Shown here one piece after another: positions 5,888 through 13,616 of a stretch of 13,696 nucleotides of DNA. The stretch is from Bacteroidota bacterium (GTDB lineage: Bacteria; Bacteroidota; Bacteroidia; Chitinophagales; Chitinophagaceae). The position numbers and the translations under genes are program-made. How positions within the stretch are numbered: position 1 is the stretch's first letter; the number at the start of each line of letters is the position of its first letter. The stretch spans positions 1 to 13,696 of the forward strand of contig CANFLP010000047.1 in the NCBI GenBank assembly GCA_947447835.1, given 5' to 3'. The notes beneath the pieces were generated by a model that made no database searches, had not been told where the DNA came from, and worked only from the letters and a program-made list of their open reading frames with translations.

Positions 5888-8515
5888 TTATTCTGCTTTA
5901 GGTTCTTTTGGTACTTTAGGCTCTTTCACGGCTTTCTCTTTTTCCTTTTTTTGCAAGGTAAAAGTTAATGCTGTTTTATCTGCATTTAAATCACCTATCA
6001 AAGTATCTCCAGATTTTACACTCGCATTTAAAATTTCTTCCGCTAAAGGATCTTCAATATGCTTTTGAATCGCTCTGTGTAAAGGTCTAGCTCCAAATTG
6101 AACATCATATCCCTTGTCTGCGATAAACTCTTTTGCAGGCTCGGTTAAGATTAAATTTAATCCAAGATTTACCAATCTGCTTAAAACATTTTTCATGATG
6201 ATATCAATAATTAAATAGATATTCTCTTTAGTCAATGAATTAAACACAACTACATCATCAATTCTATTTAAGAACTCTGGAGAGAAAGTACGTTTTAATG
6301 CTTTCTCAATTACAGACCTATTGTTCTCTTCGGTTTGTTGAACTCTTGTAGCCGTTGCAAATCCTACACCATCACCAAACTCTTTCAATTGACGTGCGCC
6401 AATATTTGAAGTCATAATGATCATGGTATTTTTAAAGTCAACTTTTCGGCCAAGCCCATCCGTTAAAATTCCATCGTCCAATACTTGTAATAAAATATTA
6501 TAAATATCTGGATGCGCTTTTTCTATTTCGTCTAAAAGTATTACACAGTAAGGCTTTCGGCGTACTTTCTCAGTTAATTGTCCACCTTCTTCATATCCAA
6601 CATATCCTGGAGGTGCGCCAATTAAACGAGACACTGCAAATTTTTCCATGTATTCACTCATGTCAATGCGAATTAACGCCTCCTCTGAGTCAAACATATT
6701 TCTTGCCAATGCACGTGCTAATTCGGTTTTACCTACGCCTGTTGGACCTAAGAAAATAAAAGTACCAATTGGTTTTTTAGGGTCTTTTAAACCTACTCTA
6801 TTACGTTGAATTGCTTTAACAACTTTACTAATTGCATCGTCTTGACCAATCACCATTCCTTTCATATCATCGGCCATCTTACGCAATTTCGTTGTCTCCG
6901 CTTCTACCATACGTTTTACAGGAATGCCCGTCATCATGCTTATTACTTCGGCAATATTTTCTTCATTAATTGGGAAACGAGCTGTCTTACTTTCTTCCTC
7001 CCAATTTAATTTTGCTTTCTCTAATGCCTCTCCTAATTTTTTCTCGGTATCTCTTAAGCTTGCGGCTTCTTCAAAACGCTGACTTTTTACGACCCTATTT
7101 TTTTCTTCCTTAACCTCTTCAATTTGTTTTTCTAAATCAACAATATCCTGAGGTACACTAATATTTTTTAAATGCACTCTTGCACCTACTTCATCTAATA
7201 CATCAATGGCTTTGTCTGGCAATAAACGATCCGTCATGTATCTGTCACTTAACTTAACACATGCTTCAATTGCTTCTTGATCGTATACGACACTATGATA
7301 ATCCTCGTATTTAGATTTAATATTGTTTAAGATAATGATTGTATCCTCTACACTTGGTGGCTCAATAATTACTTTCTGGAAGCGACGATCCAATGCGCCA
7401 TCTTTTTCAATATGCATTCTGTACTCGTCTAATGTACTAGCACCAATACATTGCAACTCACCTCTTGCCAATGCTGGTTTAAATATATTAGAAGCATCTA
7501 ATGAACCACTAGCTCCACCTGCACCTACAATTGTGTGTATCTCATCAATGAATAAGATAACATCTCTGTTTTTCTCCAATTCATTCATGATGGCTTTCAT
7601 ACGCTCTTCAAACTGACCACGGTATTTGGTACCAGCAACCAAGGCTGCTAAATCCAATGAAATAACACGCTTGTCAAACAATACGCGACTTACTTTTCTT
7701 TGTACAATTCTTAATGCCAAGCCTTCCACGATGGCCGTCTTACCCACACCTGGCTCACCAATTAAAATAGGATTGTTCTTTTTACGACGACTTAATATTT
7801 GGCTTACTCTTTCAATTTCTGCTTCACGACCCACAATTGGATCCAATGCATCCATTTCGGCAAGCTTAGTAATATCACGACCAAAGTTATCCAGTACCGG
7901 TGTTTTTGATTTATTCGGCGTACCTGATTTTGTTTTTGAACCAGCTCCAAAGCCTCCACTACCTCTCTTTTCTTCTTCAAATTCATCCTCTGGATCATCC
8001 GAGAATTCGGCTCTTGTCGATCCGCTAGAACGTCCTGGACGTTCTGATCTGTCAGCATCATCTAAGCCAGATGGAGATGACCCCACCATGCCTAACTCAT
8101 TGCGGAACAAATCATAGTCAACGTCAAATTGATTTAAAATTTGAGTTGCTATATTTTCTTTATTCTTAAGGATACTTAATAATAAATGCTCTGTTTCAAC
8201 CATTGGGCTTTTTAAAGCCTTGGCTTCTAAAACGGTTACGCGAATAACTTTTTCGGCCTGCTTGGTTAATGGCAAACTATTTATGTTGGCCACATTCTTG
8301 CCAGACTTGTCTTTTACTGCCAATTCGATTTCCTTTCGGAGTTCAGATAAATTTACATTTAACTGTCTCAGCACCTTAATGGCTGTATTTTCCTGATCTC
8401 TAATTAGTCCTAGCATTAAATGCTCGGCCCCAATAAAGTCGTTCCCTAATCTCAATGCTTCCTCTCGGCTATAAGAGATGATTTCCTTAACTTGTGTTGA
8501 AAAATTATTATCCAT
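5888..8515 (-). CDS. clpC: ATP-dependent Clp protease ATPase subunit ClpC
   Basis: Hsp100 unfoldase that feeds substrates into the ClpP peptidase in the cytosol; 875 aa. Domain order: Clp N-domain with two repeats (about 4-140), a flexible Asp/Glu/Ser/Gly-rich linker (about 146-208), AAA1 with Walker A GEPGVGKT at 253-260 and Walker B ILFIDE at 320-325, a UVR coiled-coil insert (about 455-505, RFEEAASLRD), and AAA2 with GPTGVGKT at 590-597 and VILLDE at 658-663. The tripeptide VGF at 717-719, in the AAA2 loop, matches the ClpP-docking loop of ClpC and separates it from ClpB, which lacks it. A Lys/Glu/Pro-rich tail (about 856-875) extends past the last folded region, making the protein longer than the roughly 810-aa Bacillus ClpC. 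Start ATG 8515 fits the conserved N-domain. It is transcribed alone, divergent from the STAS gene; no clpP or mcsAB is in the window. Confidence 0.97.
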   Translation of the reverse strand: MDNNFSTQVKEIISYSREEALRLGNDFIGAEHLMLGLIRDQENTAIKVLRQLNVNLSELRKEIELAVKDKSGKNVANINSLPLTKQAEKVIRVTVLEAKALKSPMVETEHLLLSILKNKENIATQILNQFDVDYDLFRNELGMVGSSPSGLDDADRSERPGRSSGSTRAEFSDDPEDEFEEEKRGSGGFGAGSKTKSGTPNKSKTPVLDNFGRDITKLAEMDALDPIVGREAEIERVSQILSRRKKNNPILIGEPGVGKTAIVEGLALRIVQRKVSRVLFDKRVISLDLAALVAGTKYRGQFEERMKAIMNELEKNRDVILFIDEIHTIVGAGGASGSLDASNIFKPALARGELQCIGASTLDEYRMHIEKDGALDRRFQKVIIEPPSVEDTIIILNNIKSKYEDYHSVVYDQEAIEACVKLSDRYMTDRLLPDKAIDVLDEVGARVHLKNISVPQDIVDLEKQIEEVKEEKNRVVKSQRFEEAASLRDTEKKLGEALEKAKLNWEEESKTARFPINEENIAEVISMMTGIPVKRMVEAETTKLRKMADDMKGMVIGQDDAISKVVKAIQRNRVGLKDPKKPIGTFIFLGPTGVGKTELARALARNMFDSEEALIRIDMSEYMEKFAVSRLIGAPPGYVGYEEGGQLTEKVRRKPYCVILLDEIEKAHPDIYNILLQVLDDGILTDGLGRKVDFKNTMIIMTSNIGARQLKEFGDGVGFATATRVQQTEENNRSVIEKALKRTFSPEFLNRIDDVVVFNSLTKENIYLIIDIIMKNVLSRLVNLGLNLILTEPAKEFIADKGYDVQFGARPLHRAIQKHIEDPLAEEILNASVKSGDTLIGDLNADKTALTFTLQKKEKEKAVKEPKVPKEPKAE

Positions 8516-8535
8516 AAATTTAATTGGAGCTGTTA

Positions 8536-8543
8536 CAAGAATA
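8536..8543 (-). promoter_or_regulatory. Possible -7 promoter element for clpC
   Basis: On the minus strand this reads TATTCTTG, one mismatch from TAnnTTTG, 20 nt before the clpC ATG. That spacing matches the better promoters in this window. The nearest -33-like bases (CTTT, 17 nt upstream) are poor. I see no CIRCE or CtsR-like repeat in this 83-base gap. Confidence 0.3.
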
Positions 8544-8598
8544 ACGAATATTTTTGACCTAAAGTATGTCTAGTATTACTTGTTATTAACCTTTTATT

Positions 8599-9012
8599 AT
8601 GAGCCTAATTCAATACCAAACAGAAACTAAGGAGAAATTCACCGTTATCACCTTTCTCAATACCCAGCTTAGTTCAAATCTCGTGCCAGAATTGGCCGAA
8701 TTAACGTCGAAATGGGGAAATACTGAGCCTAAAAACCTTGTTTTAAACTTAAAAAACGTTCAAGACTGGGACGAAAAGGTAATTGAACACATTGCAACTG
8801 CCCAAGGGCAATATTATGAGCACAATACCTCTTTTGTGATTTGTGAATTATCTGACAAATTACAGGACATTTTGGACAAAACAGACTACGCCGAACTACT
8901 AAACATGACTCCTACCGAATCTGAAGCTTGGGATATTGTTCAGATGGAAGAAATAGAAAGAGAGTTATTGGATAGCGACGATATGGAATTTTCAGTTCCT
9001 GACGAAGCATAA
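8599..9012 (+). CDS. STAS-like domain protein without a recognisable phosphoacceptor
   Basis: Small 137-aa soluble protein. Residues about 12-115 have the alternating pattern of a STAS (anti-sigma-factor-antagonist type) domain: a strand FTVITFLN, a helix, the strand NLVLNLKNV at 46-54, a loop and helix from about 55, then the strand TSFVICELS and the helix DKLQDILDKT. In classic SpoIIAA-like proteins the loop after the third strand carries the Ser that is phosphorylated; here the loop reads DWDEKVIEH and has no Ser or Thr. The final 22 residues are strongly acidic. The start is ATG 8599. dnaG follows 63 nt downstream on the same strand with no terminator between, so the two may be co-transcribed. 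A role in sigma-factor partner switching is not shown; a phosphorylation-independent interaction module is possible. Confidence 0.75.
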   Translation: MSLIQYQTETKEKFTVITFLNTQLSSNLVPELAELTSKWGNTEPKNLVLNLKNVQDWDEKVIEHIATAQGQYYEHNTSFVICELSDKLQDILDKTDYAELLNMTPTESEAWDIVQMEEIERELLDSDDMEFSVPDEA

Positions 9013-9075
9013 TCATTTACCTTAATTCCCTAAGATTCGATTCACTATACCTCATAATTAGTTATTTTCGCCCTC

Positions 9076-11004
9076 ATGATTACCTCACAGACTATTCAAC
9101 AAATAACCAGCCGAATTGACATCATTGATGTGGTGGGTGAATTTGTGAAATTGAAAAAGCGAGGTACGAATTACTTAGGCAACTGCCCTTTTCATAACGA
9201 AAAATCTCCCTCATTTACCGTTTCCCCTGCCAAAGAAATATACAAATGCTTTGGTTGTGGCAAAAGTGGTAATACCATCACATTTTTGATGGAGCATGAA
9301 AAATATAGTTATGTAGAAGCTTTAAGATGGTTAGCAGCGAGATACAATATTGAAATTGAAGAAACAGAAACCAGTCCTGCGCAAAAAATTGCACAGCAGG
9401 TTGCAGATAGTATTTACGCCATTAATCATTTTGCAATGGATTGGTTCACCAAACAATATTGGGAAACCGACGCTGGCGAAACTATTGCACAAAGTTATAT
9501 GCAACATAGAGGTTTCTTAAAACCTATTGTAGAAAAATTTAAAATTGGATACAACCCTTCTGATAGAGATGGGCTTGCTAAAGCCTTAATTCAAAATCAA
9601 TTCAATCCAGAATTATTTGCAAGAACCGGACTGGTAGTAGAAAGAAACGGAGAATGGCAGGACAACTATCGGGACCGTATCATTTTTCCAATACATAATA
9701 CCACAGGAAAAATTATTGGATTTGGTGCAAGACAAATCGCCAAAAACGATCGTTCTCCCAAATATATTAATACGCCAGAAAATGAAATTTATGTAAAAAG
9801 CAGAATCCTTTACGGATCCTACTTTGCGCGCAATTCCATTAATAGCAATGATGAATGCTTATTGGTAGAAGGTTATACCGACGTGGTAAGTTTACACCAA
9901 GCTGGAATTGAAAATGTAGTAGCAAGTGGTGGTACCTCTTTGACAATTGATCAGTTAAGATTAATTAAAAAGTATACCCAAAACCTTACCATTATTTATG
10001 ACGGCGATAGCGCTGGTGTGAAAGCTGCACTACGTGGATTAGACATGGCCTTGGAAGAAGGTTTAAATGTGCAATTGGTATTAATCCCAGATAAAGAGGA
10101 TCCGGATAGCTATGTAAATAAAGTGGGGCCAGATGCTTTTAGAGAATTTGTAAAAAATAATAAAAAGGATTTTGTATTATTTCAATTAGAAGTTCAATTA
10201 AAAGATGTCGGTGGCGATTTAAATAAAAAGAACATACTAGTTAATCAGATTGCTGAAACACTAAGTAAAATTAATAAGGCCGAGGATTTTACTAAATTAC
10301 AAGAATACGTTAGAAAATGTAGCTCTTTATTACGTATAGACGAGACTGGACTTACCCAGTTAGTCAATAAGTTCAAGCGTGATAAAATAGTGAAAGAGGA
10401 AAAGAAAATGGCATTTGACGAGGCCGCTATCTTAATGCCTAGCTTCCCTCCAGCCGATACCGAGGATCAAAATTTAGACTTATTTACAGACCGAGATTTA
10501 GCACACGAAAAAAACTTAGTTCGCGTTGTAATTGAGCATGGCATTGAACAAAACAGCGAGGGCCAGTTTATTGCACAATATGTGTTTGATGCAATAGATG
10601 GTTTCCCATTGGAAAACGCTGACATGATTTATTTAATGGATGCGTATAAGAAATTGTACTACGAAGGCAAAATGCCTGATGGAAAAAACTTGCCATATCA
10701 CGAAGACGAGCGAGTACAAAAATGGGTGGTTACTTTACTTGAGCCTGAACTTGAGGTAAGTCTTAGATGGAATGAGAAATTGGGCATTAAAAAAGAAGTA
10801 GTTAAGAAGGATATAATGATTGAAGTAGACCTAAGCCTTTTGTACTTCAAGCTTAGAAAAATTAAAAAGATGATTGTGCTGAATCAAGCAGATTTAGAAC
10901 ATGCGCCAGAATCAGAACAAATTCAATTATTACAAATTCACAAGCATCTAAAGGATATTGAAAGAGAACTAACGTCCACTATTGGGACCGTAATTTATAA
11001 ATAA
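9076..11004 (+). CDS. dnaG: DNA primase DnaG
   Basis: Makes the RNA primers for DNA replication with the replicative helicase. The 642-aa product has the three-part bacterial layout. First comes a CHC2 zinc-binding domain with C37, H40, C58 and C61 (NCPFHNEKSPSF, KCFGCG). Next is the catalytic core with RDRIIFPI at 199-206 and the TOPRIM motifs EGYTD at 265-269 and DGDSAG at 309-314 (metal-binding E265, D309, D311). Last is a C-terminal helicase-interaction region from about 440, which is acidic and weakly conserved as is usual. It is longer than E. coli DnaG (581 aa), with the extra length in the C-terminal half. The start at ATG 9076 gives the normal family N-terminus. It is preceded by the STAS-like gene; the usual rpsU-dnaG-rpoD arrangement is absent here. 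Confidence 0.97.
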   Translation: MITSQTIQQITSRIDIIDVVGEFVKLKKRGTNYLGNCPFHNEKSPSFTVSPAKEIYKCFGCGKSGNTITFLMEHEKYSYVEALRWLAARYNIEIEETETSPAQKIAQQVADSIYAINHFAMDWFTKQYWETDAGETIAQSYMQHRGFLKPIVEKFKIGYNPSDRDGLAKALIQNQFNPELFARTGLVVERNGEWQDNYRDRIIFPIHNTTGKIIGFGARQIAKNDRSPKYINTPENEIYVKSRILYGSYFARNSINSNDECLLVEGYTDVVSLHQAGIENVVASGGTSLTIDQLRLIKKYTQNLTIIYDGDSAGVKAALRGLDMALEEGLNVQLVLIPDKEDPDSYVNKVGPDAFREFVKNNKKDFVLFQLEVQLKDVGGDLNKKNILVNQIAETLSKINKAEDFTKLQEYVRKCSSLLRIDETGLTQLVNKFKRDKIVKEEKKMAFDEAAILMPSFPPADTEDQNLDLFTDRDLAHEKNLVRVVIEHGIEQNSEGQFIAQYVFDAIDGFPLENADMIYLMDAYKKLYYEGKMPDGKNLPYHEDERVQKWVVTLLEPELEVSLRWNEKLGIKKEVVKKDIMIEVDLSLLYFKLRKIKKMIVLNQADLEHAPESEQIQLLQIHKHLKDIERELTSTIGTVIYK

Positions 11005-11026
11005 CTTTCCCTGCATTACAGGACAT

Positions 11027-11056
11027 AAAAAATCCCCTAAAATTCATTAGAGGATT
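11027..11056 (-). terminator. Intrinsic terminator for the leftward DUF3052/OmdA-like gene
   Basis: The arms 11031-11040 and 11047-11056 form a 10-bp stem with a 6-base loop. On the minus strand the one imperfect pair is a U-G wobble and the stem runs into six T residues (complement of 11027-11032); on the plus strand the same pair is a C-A mismatch and no T run follows. It therefore serves the leftward gene ending at 11100, 44 nt away. It also lies 26 nt past the dnaG stop and may act weakly on that transcript. Confidence 0.8.
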
Positions 11057-11099
11057 CTTATATACTTACTAATCTAATTCTTTGCGCTATTTTGACTTT

Positions 11100-11768
11100 T
11101 TACTTCTCTGTCGGATTGTTTTTGCCAGCCAATAATTTTTCTAAAGTAGCCTCTAAACGTTTTTGTTTAGTTTCTTCTTTTTTTGCACCTTGAATCCAAC
11201 TTAAATATTCTTTTTGATTTAAGATTGAAAGAGAGGTGAAAAATTCTCTAGCCTCGTCATGTGCAGCCAAAATCTTATCTAATTCAATTGGTAAGGCAAT
11301 GATTCTTTTTGCAAAATCATCCACCTTAATATCAGCAGCTTTAAATTCAACAAAAGCACGATTCTTATTTGGCAATTGATCTACTTTCTTAAAACGCATA
11401 GCCGTCCAAACATGATCCAATGTAACTTGACGAATGGCTTCATATTCATTTTTTGAAAGAATTTCCCAGCTTGCGTCTCTATTTAAATCGGAAACAATCT
11501 TAGAAGCTGTTTTTGGATAAGCTATCCAAAGTTTACTTTCTGGATGTAATGCCGAAAACACTTCTTTTAAGATATTGTTAAGTTGCAATTGATTAATTGC
11601 AAAAATTAAAGCAAAATCAATCTTCCTTGTTTTTAACAAAGGAGTAATGTTTTTGTTATAGTTGAGTTTTGCAAATTGTTTCTCTACACTGGAAGGCAAC
11701 CCTTGAATCAGTAAATTTTTCTCTTCTTTCAATTGCAACTTCTCTAAAATATGCTGAGGTCCTGTCAT
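11100..11768 (-). CDS. Two-part protein: DUF3052-like N-terminus plus YdeI/OmpD-associated (OmdA-like) C-terminus
   Basis: A 222-aa soluble protein of unknown function. Residues about 15-128 resemble DUF3052: LLIQGLP near 19-25, an alternating core, then KLWIAYPKTASK at 79-90, SDLNRDASWEIL at 93-104 and a Trp in VWTAMRFKK at 120-128, matching that family's end. Residues about 155-215 resemble the C-terminal domain of YdeI/OmpD-associated proteins (PF13376 type): ALPIELDKILAAHDEA, a Phe-rich FFTSLS, EYLSWIQGAKKEETKQKR and a basic helix. In that family the module is helical and often ends stand-alone proteins annotated as stress- or bacteriocin-protection related, but the biochemistry is not established. 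The start ATG 11768 follows a good promoter. It has its own terminator and is not in an operon with plsY. Domain calls are from memory of family motifs. Confidence 0.75.
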   Translation of the reverse strand: MTGPQHILEKLQLKEEKNLLIQGLPSSVEKQFAKLNYNKNITPLLKTRKIDFALIFAINQLQLNNILKEVFSALHPESKLWIAYPKTASKIVSDLNRDASWEILSKNEYEAIRQVTLDHVWTAMRFKKVDQLPNKNRAFVEFKAADIKVDDFAKRIIALPIELDKILAAHDEAREFFTSLSILNQKEYLSWIQGAKKEETKQKRLEATLEKLLAGKNNPTEK

Positions 11769-11790
11769 AAGAAAATTATTTAAGGGAGGG

Positions 11791-11820
11791 CAAAGTTACT
11801 AAATTCTAAGTTAGTACAAA
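11791..11820 (-). promoter_or_regulatory. Bacteroidota promoter (-33 and -7) for the DUF3052/OmdA-like gene
   Basis: On the minus strand TTTG (11820-11817), an 18-nt spacer and TAACTTTG (11798-11791) match the Bacteroidota consensus TTTG-N19-TAnnTTTG with every named base correct and one base less spacing. The element ends 22 nt before ATG 11768. It is the best promoter candidate in the window. Confidence 0.65.
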
Positions 11821-11872
11821 TAGTAAATCAATAAAAAGATATAAAATACTGTAAACCAACAAGTTAAATCAG

Positions 11873-12505
11873 TTACGATTTATTCTTATTTTTAAATAAT
11901 GGGACCTTGTTCTCGGTACCCTTAAGAAGTCTTGTTATGTTCTTTTGGTGTGTTATAATCACCATTAAGGCTACAATAATGGCAAATAAGCGATACATGG
12001 TTTCTTTTTCATTGAAAATGAATAAGATTAATACCATAAAAGCTATTCCAGCTAACATTGAGCTTAAAGATACAAATCGAGTTGTTACAAGTGTAAATAC
12101 AAAAATAACTAAGCAAATAAGGGCCACTGTGGGCTGAATTGCCAAAGCCATCCCTAATAAAGTAGCCACCCCCTTTCCGCCTCTAAAATTGGCCCAAATT
12201 GGGAAAATATGCCCAATTACTGCCGCCAAGCCTAGCACAATCATAAAATTGGTTCTAGCTAATTCGTTGGTTAGATAAAAAGGGATTACAATATACAAGG
12301 ACGTAGCAATGATTCCTTTGGTTACATCTACAAGCATTACAATGCTTCCCCATTTAGATCCTAATACACGAAAAGTGTTGGTAGCTCCTGCATTTCCACT
12401 ACCATAATCACGAATATCCATATTAAACACAGACTTGCTAATCCATACCGATGTAGGTATAGAACCAATTAAATAAGCCAATATAACAAGTATCGATTCG
12501 TTCAT
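11873..12505 (-). CDS. plsY: Glycerol-3-phosphate acyltransferase PlsY
   Basis: Integral inner-membrane enzyme that moves an acyl group from acyl-phosphate (made by PlsX) to glycerol-3-phosphate, the first step of phospholipid synthesis. The 210-aa product has the usual length and several hydrophobic segments. The family motifs are complete: YGSGNAGATNTFR at 34-46, DVTKG at 60-64, GHIFPIWANFRGGKGVAT at 98-115 (phosphate/glycerol-phosphate loop), SLSSM at 146-150 and HQKNITRL at 186-193. The tail is short and basic. Start ATG 12505 gives the conserved first helix beginning MNESILVILAYLIGSIP. It is followed at 72 nt upstream by the prmA stop on the same strand, but an exact TAnnTTTG element lies in that gap, so independent transcription is likely. 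No plsX is in the window. Confidence 0.96.
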   Translation of the reverse strand: MNESILVILAYLIGSIPTSVWISKSVFNMDIRDYGSGNAGATNTFRVLGSKWGSIVMLVDVTKGIIATSLYIVIPFYLTNELARTNFMIVLGLAAVIGHIFPIWANFRGGKGVATLLGMALAIQPTVALICLVIFVFTLVTTRFVSLSSMLAGIAFMVLILFIFNEKETMYRLFAIIVALMVIITHQKNITRLLKGTENKVPLFKNKNKS

Positions 12506-12524
12506 AGTCTCCGCGTTGGGTTCG

Positions 12525-12532
12525 CAAATATA
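12525..12532 (-). promoter_or_regulatory. Bacteroidota -7 promoter element for plsY
   Basis: On the minus strand this reads TATATTTG, an exact TAnnTTTG match, 19 nt upstream of the plsY ATG in the 72-base gap after prmA. I see no TTTG at the -33 position. Confidence 0.45.
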
Positions 12533-12577
12533 CGCCCAAAAAAATTAATGGTTTGTTAACATAGCAATTATAAGAGA

Positions 12578-13489
12578 CTACGGCCTTACAAAAAGGAGGC
12601 TAATCCAGCCATTCATAGTCTTATTTTTCAGGAAATTCCATCCATTTTCAGCAGCTAATTTTACGATATCTTCTTGATCCTCAATAAGTAATCCACTTAA
12701 TACTAATTGCCCTCCTGATTTTCCTGCCTGGGTAAGCTCATCCATATTGGCCTCTATAATGTGCCTATTTACATTGGCTAGGACAATATCAAATTGTTGC
12801 TCCTGTATGGCCGATACTACCTTCTCCACCTTTATAACCTTACTCTCATTATTCTGAATATTCTCTATTGAATTTTCTATACACCAATCATCATTGTCCA
12901 CCGCAAGTACCGACGCTGCTCCTAATTTTTCGGCCAAGATGGCCAAAATGCCTGTTCCAGAGCCAAAATCATAGACCGACTTTTCCATGAAATTCATTTC
13001 ACCCATCATTTGCATCATTGTAAAAGTGGTGCCATGATGCCCTGTTCCAAAACTCATTTTAGGGGTGATATTAATTTCAAATTGGACCGCGGGTTCAAAG
13101 TGCGGGTGAAAATGAGCACGAATTCCAACAAAGTCATCTATTCTTACTGGCTCAAAATTAGACTCCCATACTGCATTCCAATTTTCTTCCTTAACTATTG
13201 ATTTAGAAAAAGTTAAATTGTGTTGTTTAAATATTATTTCTAATTCGTTAGCTAATTCTTTTGCATCAAACTCGGTGGTAAGAATAAACGTTTTGCAATG
13301 CCCAGCACCGGCTCCTAATCCTGCCGCTGTCCCAAGGATGCTACTCATTCCTACTCCATTATTGATTCCTGTAGCCGCCTCTTCCTCATTAAATCCATCA
13401 AAACCAAGTTCAGCTAGTTGAGCTACCAGCATCTCAAACTGGTCTTGGTTGTTAAAATCAAAAGCTATTTGGATATACTCTTTAGGCAT
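12578..13489 (-). CDS. prmA: Ribosomal protein L11 methyltransferase
   Basis: SAM-dependent enzyme that trimethylates amino groups of ribosomal protein L11; cytosolic, 303 aa. The N-terminal substrate-recognition domain (about 1-100) is followed by a linker with NWNAVWESNFEPV at 103-115 and the class I methyltransferase core. Core motifs are PKMSFGTGHHGTT at 143-155, SAM motif I DFGSGTGILAI at 174-184, the acidic ribose-binding VDND at 198-201 and LANVNRHI at 237-244, where families usually show LANI. Odd feature: where homologues usually have a short acidic turn, residues about 38-64 form a Gly/Ala-rich insert (GINNGVGMSS, GTAAGLGAGAG) inside the N-terminal domain. It is in frame and uses normal codons. 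Start ATG 13489 is supported by a TAnnTTTG element 17 nt upstream. Confidence 0.94.
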   Translation of the reverse strand: MPKEYIQIAFDFNNQDQFEMLVAQLAELGFDGFNEEEAATGINNGVGMSSILGTAAGLGAGAGHCKTFILTTEFDAKELANELEIIFKQHNLTFSKSIVKEENWNAVWESNFEPVRIDDFVGIRAHFHPHFEPAVQFEINITPKMSFGTGHHGTTFTMMQMMGEMNFMEKSVYDFGSGTGILAILAEKLGAASVLAVDNDDWCIENSIENIQNNESKVIKVEKVVSAIQEQQFDIVLANVNRHIIEANMDELTQAGKSGGQLVLSGLLIEDQEDIVKLAAENGWNFLKNKTMNGWISLLFVRP

Positions 13490-13506
13490 GAACTTGTATT
13501 AAGGCC

Positions 13507-13514
13507 CAAAGATA
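13507..13514 (-). promoter_or_regulatory. Bacteroidota -7 promoter element for prmA
   Basis: On the minus strand this reads TATCTTTG, an exact TAnnTTTG match, 17 nt upstream of the prmA ATG and downstream of the terminator of the preceding gene. No clear -33 TTTG is seen. Confidence 0.45.
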
Positions 13515-13550
13515 ACTTTATGCTGATGAATACCTTCGGATTAGGGCAAT

Positions 13551-13581
13551 AAAAAATCCCCCCGATTACTCGAGAGGATTT
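13551..13581 (-). terminator. Intrinsic terminator for the leftward gene at the right edge
   Basis: The arms 13554-13564 and 13571-13581 form an 11-bp stem with a 6-base loop. On the minus strand two pairs are G-U wobbles and six T residues follow (complement of 13551-13556); on the plus strand those pairs are C-A mismatches. It therefore ends the leftward transcript whose stop codon is at 13617, 35 nt away, and separates it from prmA. Confidence 0.82.
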
Positions 13582-13616
13582 CAATATTTGTGATCAACGT
13601 TATTAGACGTAGAAAA

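Noticed and set aside
7626..8117. 163-codon open frame opposite clpC
   Set aside because: Lies wholly antisense within the conserved ClpC coding region, with Ser/Pro-rich composition of a shadow frame and no promoter or motif.
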